From NCBI GenBank assembly GCA_946807835.1, contig OX327706.1, forward strand, positions 21,007,001 to 21,071,000: a stretch of DNA of 64,000 nucleotides, read 5' to 3'. Below the pieces are notes generated by a model. It made no database searches and was not told the DNA's origin. It worked only from the letters and a program-made list of their open reading frames with translations. The stretch comes from Ailanthus altissimus. Taxonomy: Eukaryota > Streptophyta > Magnoliopsida > Sapindales > Simaroubaceae. The position numbers and the translations under genes are program-made. This document shows positions 25,344 to 35,931 of the stretch, in pieces (position 1 is the stretch's first letter; each line of letters opens with the position of its first letter).

Positions 25344-25760
25344 TTAAGCAAATAGATGAGGATACTTAGATCTCATTTCCTCTTCTCGTTCCCAGGTTGC
25401 CTCTTCAACTGCATGGTTTCTCCATAAAACCTTTACCAAATCAATCTTCTTAGTACGAAGAATTTGCTCCTTATTGTCCAAAATCCTAATGGGCACTTCT
25501 TCATAAGTGAGATCATCCCTAAGTTGAAGTGGCTCATAGCTTAACACATGTGAGGAGTTTGAAACATATTTTCGCAACATGGACACATGAAACACATTAT
25601 GAACTCCTGATAATGATGGAGGAAGGGCAATTCTATAAGCCACATCACCTATCCTTTCAAGGATTTCAAATGGACCAATGAATCTTGGACTCAACTTTCC
25701 TTTCTTGCCAAATCTCATGACTCCTTTCATTGGAGCAACCTTAAGAAATACTATTTTCAC
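25344..25760 (-). CDS. Chromovirus polyprotein C-terminal tail (chromodomain-like), frameshifted
   Basis: 138 codons in a frame different from the upstream integrase. It begins inside the integrase C-terminal domain ('[20 protein letters not shown]', '[16 protein letters not shown]'), which in the family directly continues '..EFKVGE'. It ends with the chromodomain-like segment '[19 protein letters not shown]' and 'YPHLFA' before the stop. In chromoviruses this tail is thought to guide integration to particular chromatin. The break with the upstream frame is near 25745-25755 and needs a 1-nt (or 2-nt) indel. This is not a separate gene but the displaced end of pol. It has no credible start codon of its own. 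Confidence 0.85.
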   Translation of the reverse strand: MKIVFLKVAPMKGVMRFGKKGKLSPRFIGPFEILERIGDVAYRIALPPSLSGVHNVFHVSMLRKYVSNSSHVLSYEPLQLRDDLTYEEVPIRILDNKEQILRTKKIDLVKVLWRNHAVEEATWEREEEMRSKYPHLFA

Positions 25761-28320
25761 CCACCTTAAATTCTAGATCTTTTCTTCTATTGTCTGCATA
25801 GCTTTTCTGTCTACTCTGAGCCACTTTCATTCTTTTTCTTATCTTCTCTATAACCTCACAAGTTTGCTGGACAATCTCTGGCCCTAAAATTTTTCTTTCT
25901 CCAACTTCATCCCAATGCACAGGAGATTTACATTTTCTTCCATACAAAGCTTCATATGGGGCCATACCAATAGTTGATTGATAACTATTGTTGTATGCAA
26001 ACTCCACTAATGAAAGGTGTTTGTCCCAACTACCTTTAAGGTCTAACACACATGCTCTCAACATATCTTCTAGAATTTGAATGGTCCTTTCAGATTGACC
26101 ATCAGTCTGTGGGTGGAATGCAGTACTGAAGTTCAACTTTGTGCCTATGGCATTATGTAGGCTCTTCCAAAATATTGAAGTAAATCGGGGATCTCTATCA
26201 GATACAATTGACACAGGTACTCCATGAAGCCTCACAATTTCATCAACATATAATTGGGCATACCTATCCATGGAATAAGTGGTGCATATTGGAATAAAAT
26301 GTGCTGATTTTGTTAGCCTATCAATAATCACCCATATGACATTGTAGCCCTTTTGTGTACTTGGCAACCCAACTACAAAATCCATGGCTATGTGCTCCCA
26401 TTTCCATTCCGGTACCAATAAAGGTTTCAATAACCCAGATGGTCTCTGATGTTCTGCCTTAACTTGCTGACATGTCAAACATTGCTTTATAAATTTTGCA
26501 ATCTCTCTTTTCATATTAACCCACCAATAAATAGCTCGTAGGTCTCGATACATCTTGGTATCTCCCGGATGGACAGTATATGGTGAACTATGAGCTTCAA
26601 CCAAGATCTCATTTTTCAACTCATCATTATTAGGCACACAAAGTCTACCTTCAAAATGTAGAGCTCCATCATAAAAAATAGCAAAGTTAGGCCTTTTACC
26701 CAATGAAATTTCTTCCATAATTTTCTTCAGATGCACATCATTACCTTGTGCTTCCTTAATTCTCTTAATTAGGGTAGGCTGAATGAACATACTTGCAACA
26801 TAAGCCCTATCATTAGATCTTACCACTTCAATGCCAAGCTTTTCTAAATCCAACAAAATTTGCTTTTGAGTAGTCAAAAGTGCTGCCATATGTCCTGAAG
26901 ATTTTCTACTCAAAGCATCTGCTACAACATTAGCTTTTCCCGGATGGTAGTTAATCACACAGTCATAATCTTTGACTAGTTCCAACCATCGACGTTGCCT
27001 CATATTTAACTCCTTTTGAGTAAAGAAGTATTTAAGACTTTTGTGATCTGTGTAAATTTCACACCTTTCTCCATAAAGATAATGCCTCCAAATTTTCAGA
27101 GCAAAAACTACTGCAGCCAACTCCAAGTCATGAGTAGGGTAATTCTGCTCATAAGTCTTTAGTTGTCGTGAGGCATATGCCATTACCTTTCCATCCTGCA
27201 TTAATACACACCCAAGCCCTTTCTTGGAAGCATCACTATAAATCACAAATCCAGCAGAAGCAGAAGGGATGGTAAGTATGGGAGCAGATACTAACTGATG
27301 CTTGAGTTCTTGAAAACTTTTCTCACATTCTTCTGACCACTGAAACTTGACATTCTTTCTTGTCAATTGAGTTAAAGGTGAAGCTATCTTAGAGAATCCT
27401 TCAACAAACCGTCTATAATATCCTGTCAGCCCAAGAAAACTTCGAATTTCTCCCATATTAGTTGGTCTGGACCAATTCACCACTGCTTCAATTTTGCTTG
27501 GATCCACTGAAATTCCCTTTGAGGAAACAACATGTCCCAAAAATACCATTCGATCTAGCCAGAATTCACATTTCTTGAATTTTGCATAAAGCTGCTTCTC
27601 CCTTAACACTTGTAGGACTTTTCTTAAGTGTTCTTCATGTTCTCCCTTACTCTTAGAGTACACTAGGATGTCATCAATAAACACAATAACAAACCTATCC
27701 AAATAATCCTTGAATACTCTATTCATTAAATCCATAAAGGCAGCAGGTGCATTTGTCAACCCAAATGGCATAACAATAAACTCATAATGCCCATATCTGG
27801 TACGAAATGCAGTCTTTGGAATGTCTTCTTTCTTGATCTTCAATTGATGATAGCCAGAACGAAGATCAATTTTTGAGAATACACAAGCTCCTTGCAACTG
27901 ATCGAATAAATCATCGATTCTTGGAAATGGATATTTATTCTTTACAGTCACACGGTTCAACTCTCGATAGTCAATACATAATCTCATTGAACCATCTTTC
28001 TTCTTAACAAAAAGAACTGGAGCACCCCAAGGTGAAACACTCGGGCGAATAAACCCCTTCTCAGGCAATTCATGTAGCTGTTCCTTCAACTCTTTAAGCT
28101 CTACTGGTGCCATACGATAAGGTGTTTTAGATATAGGACTGGTTCCTGACAAAAGTTCTATAGTGAATTCAATCTCTCGATCTGGTGGAACTCCAGGTAA
28201 ATCTTCAGGGAATACATCTATAAACTCATTCACCCCTGGAACATCTTGGATTTTCATTTCTTCTTTCTTTGTATCCACTACAGTCGCTAAGAAACACTGA
28301 CAACCCTTCTTAAGACTTTT
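25741..28320 (-). CDS. Chromovirus pol: reverse transcriptase, RNase H, integrase
   Basis: About 860 codons open directly after the TAG that ends gag and in the same frame, so gag and pol were one polyprotein. Counting from the GTG at 28278: reverse transcriptase core about 55-250 with FIDD at 200-203; RNase H with D349 (YSDAS), E386 and D411 (TDHKSL); integrase zinc site H563, H570, C600 and C603; DDE triad D633, D694 and E730 with 35 residues between the last two. All key catalytic residues are present. The frame ends at 25741 by a frameshift after 'EFKVGE'. Enzymatically this would copy element RNA to DNA and integrate it. Nothing here shows that it is expressed. Confidence 0.93.
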   Translation of the reverse strand, partial: KSLKKGCQCFLATVVDTKKEEMKIQDVPGVNEFIDVFPEDLPGVPPDREIEFTIELLSGTSPISKTPYRMAPVELKELKEQLHELPEKGFIRPSVSPWGAPVLFVKKKDGSMRLCIDYRELNRVTVKNKYPFPRIDDLFDQLQGACVFSKIDLRSGYHQLKIKKEDIPKTAFRTRYGHYEFIVMPFGLTNAPAAFMDLMNRVFKDYLDRFVIVFIDDILVYSKSKGEHEEHLRKVLQVLREKQLYAKFKKCEFWLDRMVFLGHVVSSKGISVDPSKIEAVVNWSRPTNMGEIRSFLGLTGYYRRFVEGFSKIASPLTQLTRKNVKFQWSEECEKSFQELKHQLVSAPILTIPSASAGFVIYSDASKKGLGCVLMQDGKVMAYASRQLKTYEQNYPTHDLELAAVVFALKIWRHYLYGERCEIYTDHKSLKYFFTQKELNMRQRRWLELVKDYDCVINYHPGKANVVADALSRKSSGHMAALLTTQKQILLDLEKLGIEVVRSNDRAYVASMFIQPTLIKRIKEAQGNDVHLKKIMEEISLGKRPNFAIFYDGALHFEGRLCVPNNDELKNEILVEAHSSPYTVHPGDTKMYRDLRAIYWWVNMKREIAKFIKQCLTCQQVKAEHQRPSGLLKPLLVPEWKWEHIAMDFVVGLPSTQKGYNVIWVIIDRLTKSAHFIPICTTYSMDRYAQLYVDEIVRLHGVPVSIVSDRDPRFTSIFWKSLHNAIGTKLNFSTAFHPQTDGQSERTIQILEDMLRACVLDLKGSWDKHLSLVEFAYNNSYQSTIGMAPYEALYGRKCKSPVHWDEVGERKILGPEIVQQTCEVIEKIRKRMKVAQSRQKSYADNRRKDLEFKVGENSIS

Positions 28321-29745
28321 CTAAGCTTGTAAAGCAGATATTACTTTTGGCAAAGAGCATAACTTAGAACCAATAAAACTAAACTCAGGCTCCCCGGGTG
28401 GTTGGAAAACAACTTCTTTCTCAAAGCATTTAACATTAGCATGGTACATAGACAACCAATCCATGCCAAATATAACATCACAATCATACATATTCAAGAT
28501 AATCAAATCTGCTTGTAGCACCTTATCTCCTATTTCAATTTTACATGATTTTACCACATTTGTAGCACACATCAAATCTCCTGAAGGAGTTGCAACACAT
28601 AAATCTACACCCAAAGGTTCTGGCACAACCCCCATATTACTAACAAATGCATGTGACACAAATGAATGGGTAGAACCCAAATCAAAAAGAGCTAAACCAT
28701 GCTGGCCAGATATGGAAATTGTACCTGTCACCACAGAAGGTGAATCATCTGCTTCTTTTCTGGTAAGAGCATAGACTCTTGCTTGAGCTTTCTGATCTTT
28801 CTTAAATCCTCCCTGATCATTCTTCATCTCTGGACAATCCTGAATAAAATGAGCAATCTTTCTACACTTAAAACAAGCTCCACTTTTCCTGAAACACACC
28901 CCTCCATGTGGTCTCCCACATGTATCACATAATGGAAAATCCTTCTTTTCAATGTCATCATTCCTATGCCTCTTCTTTCCTTTCCACCTGTCAAACTTTT
29001 TCTGATTATTTTTAACCCAAGATCTCTTTTCTGATCGATGATAACCCATATGTTTGGACTCAGATGATGCTGCCAATTCTTCATCCCTTGCTAATATTTC
29101 AGCCCTCTGTAATACTGCACTGTAAGTCTGTAGATCAAGGACAGAGAGTAACCTTCTCACTTCTGGTTTAAGACCCATCTGAAACCTCTTGGCCTTACGT
29201 GCTTCTGTGTCTACTAAGTGGGGAGCAAACCTAGACAACTCCTCAAACTTCCTCTCATATTCTTTTACTGACATTTGGCCCTGAGTAAGGTGGATAAATT
29301 CTGCCTCTTTCTCATCTCTTAGGGACTGGGGAAAGTATTTTTCATTAAATACTTCCTTGAATATTTCCCATGTTATCTTGTTTTTATCAATATTCAGTGT
29401 CCGCATGGTCATCTCCCACCAATGACTGGCTCCCTCCTTAAGCATGTAAGTGGCACAACTTACTTTATGTGAATCTGAACATTCGAGGAGGCTGAATATC
29501 TTTTCCAACTCACGGATCCACTCCTCAGCAACCAGCGGGTCTTTTGAGCCTTCAAATGATGGTGGTTGCAATTTTCTGAATTTCTCAATAACATGGAATT
29601 TATCATTATGGTCTGCTTTGGGTCGTTGTTGTTGAAGCACATTATTCACTGCTTGAACAATATTTTGGATGGTAGCAGGGTTTTCTCCTGAAGTACTCTC
29701 ATTCACAGTATCAGCACTTCTAGTAATTCTTGGATTATGCCCCAT
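28321..29745 (-). CDS. Chromovirus gag with protease domain
   Basis: The first credible ATG is at 29745 (MGHNPRITRSA). The frame stays open upstream to about 29859 but without an ATG that fits. Counting from that upstream limit: retrotransposon gag fold about 95-260 ('HWWEMTMRTL', 'FNEKYFPQ', 'VKEYERKFEELSRFAP'); CCHC zinc knuckle C329, C332, H337 and C342 (CFKCRKIAHFIQDC); pepsin-like protease motif about 391-401 ('LFDLGSTHSFVS'). The protease motif reads D-L-G where D-S/T-G is usual, so protease activity may be lost. A TAG at 28321-28323 ends the frame. The next codons (KSLKKGC) continue the polyprotein in the same frame. Stop is either a single-base nonsense change or a read-through site. 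Nonsense is the simpler reading. Confidence 0.9.
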   Translation of the reverse strand: MGHNPRITRSADTVNESTSGENPATIQNIVQAVNNVLQQQRPKADHNDKFHVIEKFRKLQPPSFEGSKDPLVAEEWIRELEKIFSLLECSDSHKVSCATYMLKEGASHWWEMTMRTLNIDKNKITWEIFKEVFNEKYFPQSLRDEKEAEFIHLTQGQMSVKEYERKFEELSRFAPHLVDTEARKAKRFQMGLKPEVRRLLSVLDLQTYSAVLQRAEILARDEELAASSESKHMGYHRSEKRSWVKNNQKKFDRWKGKKRHRNDDIEKKDFPLCDTCGRPHGGVCFRKSGACFKCRKIAHFIQDCPEMKNDQGGFKKDQKAQARVYALTRKEADDSPSVVTGTISISGQHGLALFDLGSTHSFVSHAFVSNMGVVPEPLGVDLCVATPSGDLMCATNVVKSCKIEIGDKVLQADLIILNMYDCDVIFGMDWLSMYHANVKCFEKEVVFQPPGEPEFSFIGSKLCSLPKVISALQA

Positions 29746-29879
29746 CTTTTCAAAATCACAAAGATAAGTAAGTAAGATATCAAATAAATCAATATACATA
29801 AATAAGCACACATACAATCTTAAGGATTTGGCATCGGCTGGGTTCCCTTGACTAGACACATAAAGTCTACAGAATCATA

Positions 29880-30466
29880 TCTTACGCTTACCCTAATCTT
29901 TAAATATTTTCGAGTTTGTATAAGGATGCAAAACAATGTATTTATAGAGAAACAAATTTATAATAGCTGTGGAGCATATGTGTAAGTATGTTCAAGTATA
30001 TATTTTTCTCGATTTTTGTGAGGTAAAAAGAAAAGAATGAGTTTTACTTTATCATTTTATAAGGGACAATAGGCCGCAAAATTTGAATAAATATTTTTGA
30101 TATGTAAGTGTGATAAAATTGTGTCAGAAGCGTGATGAGTTAGGTAAGATGATTAAGAAAAGTCAAATAAAGGCATATTTTATGGGCTTAGGGACTTTGC
30201 CGTTTTGGCACTAATGGCCGACAATGCATCTATGACTTGAAGACTTTTTGAGCTAACAATTGAACTTTGGACATGAGGCCAAATTAACTTTATTAATTAC
30301 AAGGATTTTGTGGTCTTAACATTGATCTTTGGCTGATAGATTAAAAATGGACATGAAGAAAGATAAATGACACTTGACATAAAGATAAAGCAGTAGTCAG
30401 TCTCTCTTTGATGTGATAAAGCGGCACGGATCTAGTTTCTGTGAAAAATAGAAAGAGCAAGGTAGA
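29880..30466. other. Unassigned stretch upstream of chromovirus gag
   Basis: The chromovirus 5' untranslated region and primer-binding site should be here on the minus strand, but no LTR end or clear primer-binding site is seen. The right half also lies 3' of the ORF at 30467-31383 on the same strand. The junction between chromovirus leader and foreign DNA cannot be placed by eye. Confidence 0.4.
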
Positions 30467-31383
30467 TCAAAATGAGTCTCCCTGGTCGCTTTCATCTGTG
30501 TCGTATCCGTGAGAGAGGAACTTATGGAGTTGTTGTTCCCACATATTGAATGAGGGCTCTGGCTGAGTGGAAGGTGGGTCTACCATATCTTGATCTTCTG
30601 CATGTGAACTGGTCTGGATGAGGGATGTGCTGGCTTCCTCTTGGATTTGGGTGTCGGTTGGATAAGGTTGGGAGTATTGAAAGAGGGATAAGTCAAGATT
30701 GGGTTGGTGTTGGTCAGGTTCTATCGGGACAACTGGCTGAGATTGGATAGGTTCTGTCGGGACAGCTAGCTGAGGCCATTGGTGAAGGTTATCCATTTCT
30801 TGTCTGTATCTGGCATAATAAGTCATGTTTGGGATATGGTGATGGTGGGTAGAGTAATCTGTATTTCTATGATGAGAAAGATGATGTTTTTGTCTTTGTC
30901 GGGATTTGTGTAGATTGGCAGAATTCAATTCTTCTGCAAAGTCATCTTCAACCTGTTCGGGACTGCAGCATTTGTGTTGTTTGCAATCATGTATTGAAAT
31001 TTAGTTATCCACCATGTCTTTGGGTAAAACCATTGGAGAAATATCAGGGCTGGATGATCTTCATCACATTTTTCTAATTTTTGGAGAGTTCTAAGTAATG
31101 GAAATTCCATGGCGATTGTATACAGATCCAACAGGTACCATAACAAGTAAAGGACAGATTTGGACCATTGGGAAAATGGGAAAAAATAGTGCAGGTGAAA
31201 GAAAGGGTATTCCAAGTTGAACGAAGGGCCACCAAGAACTGTGAGGCCGTGTTCTTGGACTGCCAAGATGGCATAGTGTTTGATGAATTCTTTGGCACGG
31301 GAATGGAGTGTTCTGGTTCTGATTAGGTCTGGAAGTTGTGGTGGAGTAAAAGGAACATGAGAAGTTATGATAATAGGATTCAT
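30467..31383 (-). pseudogene. Unidentified ORF, about 300 codons, one frameshift
   Basis: A true ATG at 31383 opens 152 codons ending at 30925. The second frame (30928-30467) is open further back, through 'EQVEDDFAEELN', so one indel near 30955-30975 split a single ORF. The N-terminal half is rich in aromatic residues (FFPFSQW, LLWYLLDLYTI, LQWFYPKTWW) and looks like a folded domain. The C-terminal half is low-complexity, with a His-rich basic stretch, Pro/Gln-rich repeats and an acidic end (DTDESDQGDSF). A TATA box lies 60-70 bp upstream. I do not recognise the family. It lies between pieces of two chromovirus copies, so it may be an accessory ORF of a retroelement or an endogenous pararetrovirus relic (inference). 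It could also be a captured host gene. Confidence 0.5.
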
Positions 31384-31442
31384 TATGAAGATGGTATGAG
31401 GGTTGGTTTTCTTTATTGCTAGAAAAGTGATTATGAGGTTTA

Positions 31443-31454
31443 GGCTATTTATAG
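31443..31454 (-). promoter_or_regulatory. TATA box upstream of the unidentified ORF
   Basis: On the minus strand CTATAAATAGCC lies 60-70 bp before the ATG at 31383. About 55 bp further upstream (31506-31510) a TGACG core is present in 'ggatgacgtta'. TATA plus an upstream TGACG element is a classic plant/pararetrovirus-style promoter layout (established knowledge). Its use here is inferred. Confidence 0.55.
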
Positions 31455-31519
31455 AGTTTTGTGAAAGAAAATCAATAATCGTTTTGTTCTTTCCTTTTCC
31501 GTGGATGACGTTAAAGGAA

Positions 31520-32189
31520 TAGTTGAAAAACCATATTTGCCATCGCAGTAATTGTGCTAGTGCAATCTTTTCTGTTTGAAACTGAGTATATTAGAAAAAA
31601 AAAAGCAGACATGTCAGTCTCAATGAGAAAATGATGTCCAATAAGGTGGACTATTTTTTTTTTAAAGAGTTAGAGTAAGAGATATAATGTTGAGATCTAT
31701 AGTTTAAGAATCATTGATCATTTAAGATAATACCTTCAATATTCTGATTTGAATGACATCAATGATATCAAGGTAGTGAATGATATTATGACGTATGAGT
31801 ATATGTTGAATGGATTAAAATTTTCAGAGGAGTTAAGAATTTTATTTAAGAGATTAGTATGGATATTCTACATCTATGTTATTCTTTAATGAATAAAATG
31901 TGAAGTGTATAGATGCCCATTAAATATTGAACGAATGGAAAAAAAAAAGAATAAAAATATGTGTGTATAATTTTATAAGTCCATAATGTGTGTCATATGT
32001 TTATTTTATGGATATATGTTTCGTACTCCTCTCGTATACTCAGCTATGAGCCAACTTAGAGATAATCTAACATATGAATGAGTATTTATTAGGATTTTGG
32101 ACCACAATGAGCAAATCCTATATACAAGGAAGATTGCTTTGTAAATGTTTTATGAATAAACCATACAGTTGAAAAGGAAAATTGAGAAT
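31520..32189. other. Unassigned DNA between ORF promoter and inverted chromovirus copy
   Basis: AT-rich, no coding frame or repeat terminus recognised. It joins directly to chromovirus sequence at about 32190. Confidence 0.4.
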
Positions 32190-34985
32190 GAGAAGAAGAA
32201 ATGAGATCTAAGTATCCTCATCTATGTGCTTAAGTTATGAATTTCGAGGACGAAATTCTTATGAGGAGGGGAGAATTGTAGTAACCAGTATCCATAACCG
32301 GTAAGAATATGTATATTTATATATATAAATATACGTATTTTATTTGTATGTGGGTGATCCTTGATTTATATATTGTTATTAGTAGTGTTTTTATAGGTTA
32401 AGGATATAATATTAGTATTGGGTTTATTTGCAAGACTTTGGAATTATTTTAGGGACCAAATTGTTATACTTTGAAAGTTTTGGGGGTGAATTCGTAAATA
32501 CCAAAAATTAGCCACTTAGTATAAAAATACACTTTTAAAACCCTAATTCTCTCATTTAGGTCGAGCTACCCCTTTTAAGAGAGAGAAGAGAGAAATAGAG
32601 GAGAGAGAAAGAGAAGAAGAAGAAGAAGAAATTGGAATTTTTGGATCTTAAGAGGTATATCACAATTATTTCTTAATTTATTGGTGTTAATTATGTTAAT
32701 TTCTTTAAGTTTTGATTTCTGGAAATATGTATAATTGAGGATTTGATGTGTATTTCGTATGATAGTTTGAGAATTGATGATGATTTATAAGATAGTTTGA
32801 TAAATCATGATGAATTGTGGAATTTCTGTTGGATAACCTCTTGATCTAGGAATTTTATAAATTGTTGTGATTCGATTCTGGTTTTGAATTTTGAATATAT
32901 GAAATTACACATGTTAAGGATCATCTGAGACTTTGAATCGATTGAAAATTCTGGAAATTGAATTTATAGTGAATTTACCAAAATGACCCTGAAATTCTGG
33001 AAATTTCCTGTGTAAACGGTATAGTACAGTGAAAAATAATTTTTGTCCTACTGAATGATCTTCAAAAATTATGAATTTGTGGAATATGATAATTTTATAT
33101 GCCTAATATGATATACTCGGAATTGAGAATTTAGATCAATGTGGTTGAAGTGTTATGAATTTCTAAAGTGTATCAGCTCATTGCAATATTTGATTAACAG
33201 ATTTTTAAAGTTATAGAATAAAATAGTTTTAAAATAATTTTGGCAGTGATTTGGAAGTGAAATATTTATCATGGACTGAGATATGTGTTAAGAGTAATTA
33301 TGTGGTAGTTGTATAATTTTTGAGTTAGTATATGATTTTATAAAATTAGGAGATTGAATACTGTTCAGTAAGTATCTTGATCCTGTCAGGTTTGTAGTTT
33401 GGATTCGATGGTGTGTATGGAATGGATTGTGTAGGAAATTTGATATAATATTCATATATAAGAAGGATATATGAGTCAAGAATGGTATATTCTGATTTTG
33501 GAGTAATTGGACATCATTTGATGTATTAGAAATTTTTGTTAAGTGTAAGTGGTCAGAATGACAGGTTTTGAGAAACCAAATATTTAGACCAATTTGATGT
33601 GATAAATGCATTGTGTATAATTTTGTAAGCTATTTAAAGTATTTTGTGTGAATTGTGAGGCTTATGAAAGGATTAATCTCCATTGATAGGTTAAGGAGAT
33701 TTAAGCCTTGTAGCCGAAAGTGTTAAGAGGTAAGTATACTAGACTTTTTACTGAAATCACAATAAACATAGTAATTATTTTGTATAATTTTGCAAATGGG
33801 GTTAAGAATATGTTTATGTTATGTCAAAATATATTTTGATATGAAATATGAATATATATTTCTGAATGTGAGCATTGACATTGAGCATGGACATACATGT
33901 GTTTTTGTAAGTGAGCTTTCAAAATAAGATGTGTTTAATAAAGAAAGCTTTTGAAGTGTAATATGTCCATGAGAAATATTTTGTGTTTTGAGGGTACTTG
34001 AACTCACTGTTAACTTAGTAGGCATTTTATGTGATTTGTGGAGCCTTTATGTGTGGCCTTTCCTTCGAGATTGGTATATGTTATGTGTTCCGTATGTAGG
34101 GAGGATCCTATTGGTACCTAAAGGAAGTGTGAGTCATCACATTCGTGTGGTGGCGTATTGGTGCATGTGAGAGGACTCACCGATGATCAGGGTGAGGGTT
34201 TGGCTTTTACCTTCGGGCATAAGCATTATATGTGTATAATTTCAAGACCTCACTTGTACTATTCCTCTCATACGGTATGTCACCTACGAGTGACATTTGG
34301 CTCATTATGTGATATGTGATATGTAAGTCCTACTAAGTAGTAGTTGAGTGATGGTATTCCTATTATGTGTTTTGAAAAAATGTGTAAGCGCTTACATGAT
34401 ATGTCATTTGATAAGATTATGATTTTGATTGATAACAACATATCATACATATGCATTGTGTACATATATGTATTTGTATTTGATATATGAAAAACTAGTA
34501 TGCTTACTGAGTTTTATACTCATTATAGTTTATGGTGATTTCAGGTAAATAAGGTACATGTGTGCTTAGCGGATTTGGCAAGGCTTCTGCTGTTCTTTGG
34601 GTTCCCTAAGTTGTTAGGTTGCTAAGTGTTTCATTTGGGGACACGTGGGATAAAATATTTGATTTGTCCCTGTTGAATAAATACTTAAGTATTATTTTAT
34701 TGTGTGTGGTTGGATTTAGTTTAAGTTTCACCAAGTGTAGTAATGGATTGATTTTAAGTAAGAATTTGCAATGAATATATTCTGGGCTTCCGGTAACAAA
34801 GTTGCTACTGGTGACGTAGTAGAGTGTTAATCTCTGAGAAAACTCTACGTATCTCCGGTTTCGTAATTGTTCCAGTTATAATTCAATTGCTATAATTCTG
34901 AAAGAAATTAAAATGAATGTTTAAGTATTATTGAATGAATGTAAGTGATGTCGTGTGTCAGATCTGTTGGGTCTGGGGCGTGACA
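32190..34985 (+). mobile_element. Second chromovirus copy, 3' end only (pol tail plus LTR)
   Basis: 32190-32239 encodes the last codons of the polyprotein on the plus strand ('MRSKYPHL.A', stop). It is followed by the conserved leader 'gaatttcgaggacgaaattc', the tract GAGGAGGGGAGAAT and a complete LTR at 32277-34985 (2709 bp, TGTAGTAACC ... GGGGCGTGACA). The rest of this copy is missing on the left. It is opposite in orientation to the chromovirus at 22449-29879. Confidence 0.9.
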
Positions 34986-35361
34986 GCTTTTATAACATTC
35001 ATTTTAATTTCTTTCAGAATTATAGCAATTGAATTATGACTGGGACAATTAGTAAACCGGAGATACGCAGAGTTTTCTCAGAGATTAACACTCTACTACG
35101 TCACCAGTAGCAACTTTGTTACCGGAAGCCCAGAATATATTCATTGCAAATTCTTACTTAAAATCAATCCGTTACTACACTTGGTGAAACTTAAACTAAA
35201 TCCAACCACACACAATAAAATAATACATAAGTATTTATTCAATAGGGACAAATCAAATATCTTATCTCACGTGTCCCCAAATGAAACACTTAGCAACCTA
35301 ACAACTTAGGGAACCCAAGGAACAGCAGAAGCCTTGCCAAATCCGCTATGCACACATGTAC
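34551..35361. repeat. Long inverted repeat, about 370-bp arms
   Basis: The arm 34551-34921 (plus) and the arm 34989-35361 (minus) are almost identical, with a spacer of about 70 bp. It comes from two LTR pieces joined tail to tail. The RNA of either strand could fold into a near-perfect hairpin. Confidence 0.85.
34986..35361 (-). repeat. Chromovirus LTR fragment in inverted orientation
   Basis: 376 bp matching 22640-23025 of the 3' LTR on the minus strand. It starts abruptly at the end of the LTR at 34985 and stops abruptly at 'cacatgtacct'. It is closer in sequence to the LTR at 32277-34985 than to the one at 22449-25300: for example, it keeps the 'caccaagtgtagtaa' form. With the end of the neighbouring LTR it forms a long inverted repeat. 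Confidence 0.9.
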
Positions 35362-35362
35362 C

Positions 35363-35536
35363 TAATGTGAGGATTCACACCCAGTTAGTCTGACAAGCCA
35401 GGACATACCAGTCCCAGTGGGCCATCACTGGTCCAGACCTCCCAAGTGGCCTCCATTCACACAAACGGTACCCCCAAGGAATCGAACCCGGGACGGAACC
35501 CTTTATATTGCCTTAGCGATTCGTCCTTGTCCCACG
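35363..35536 (-). mobile_element. Candidate tRNA-derived SINE
   Basis: On the minus strand GGGTTCGATTCC matches the RNA polymerase III B box (GGTTCGANNCC). About 35-40 bp upstream 'atcgctaaggc' resembles an A box, as in a tRNA head. A body of roughly 110 bp follows and ends near 'gaatcctcacatt'. I see no clear poly-A or poly-T tail or target-site duplication, so this could also be a degenerate tRNA-like fragment. Confidence 0.4.
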
Positions 35537-35539
35537 GAT

Positions 35540-35931
35540 CGATGGAGTGATAAAGCACAGAGGGAGGCTATGTGCTTGTAGAAAAGTGCTTAGAATGGTA
35601 TCAACATAGCGTTAATTTGAAACGGACCATAAATAAGCTTTTGATATATCACTTTGTGGCAGGGGTCGAAAGAGAATGTGTGAGAAGAGTAGCAATGACG
35701 AGAATGAGATTTTCACCATTAAGGGTTATGGTCATGTTGTCTTCGGGACATGAAAGATCATAACATTGAACTACTCTAGACATCAGCATTTAGGAATCTT
35801 TGGAGACCGTAGTCGCAAGAGCCTTAGTTAAGTCGGGGAGTTGATTTATAGACCATGCTAGTGAGCATTGGTCAAGGAGGGGTGACGGTGATTAGTTTCA
35901 TGGGAGGAGATTTTGAATTAAGGAAGGGATT
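35540..35931 (+). pseudogene. Remnant 3' internal region of the copia element
   Basis: About 390 bp between the SINE-like unit and the 3' LTR. No pol domain is recognisable. It ends in the purine-rich run 'aaggaaggga' just before the LTR, the expected polypurine tract. Confidence 0.55.

Larger units (their letters stand above)
22449..29879 (-). mobile_element. Ty3/gypsy chromovirus (Tekay-like), 5' LTR missing
   Basis: Read on the minus strand: gag-protease (29745-28321), reverse transcriptase-RNase H-integrase (28320-25741), a chromodomain-like tail (25760-25344), a polypurine tract and a complete 3' LTR (25300-22449). A matching 5' LTR should lie beyond 29880 but is absent. Only a 376-bp LTR fragment of this orientation occurs, at 34986-35361. 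The long LTR and the C-terminal motif [14 protein letters not shown] are typical of plant chromoviruses of the Tekay/Del type (family knowledge). The coding region has one in-frame stop and one frameshift. Confidence 0.9.

Noticed and set aside
28463..28774. 103-codon plus-strand ORF
   Set aside because: Antisense shadow of the chromovirus gag-protease gene.
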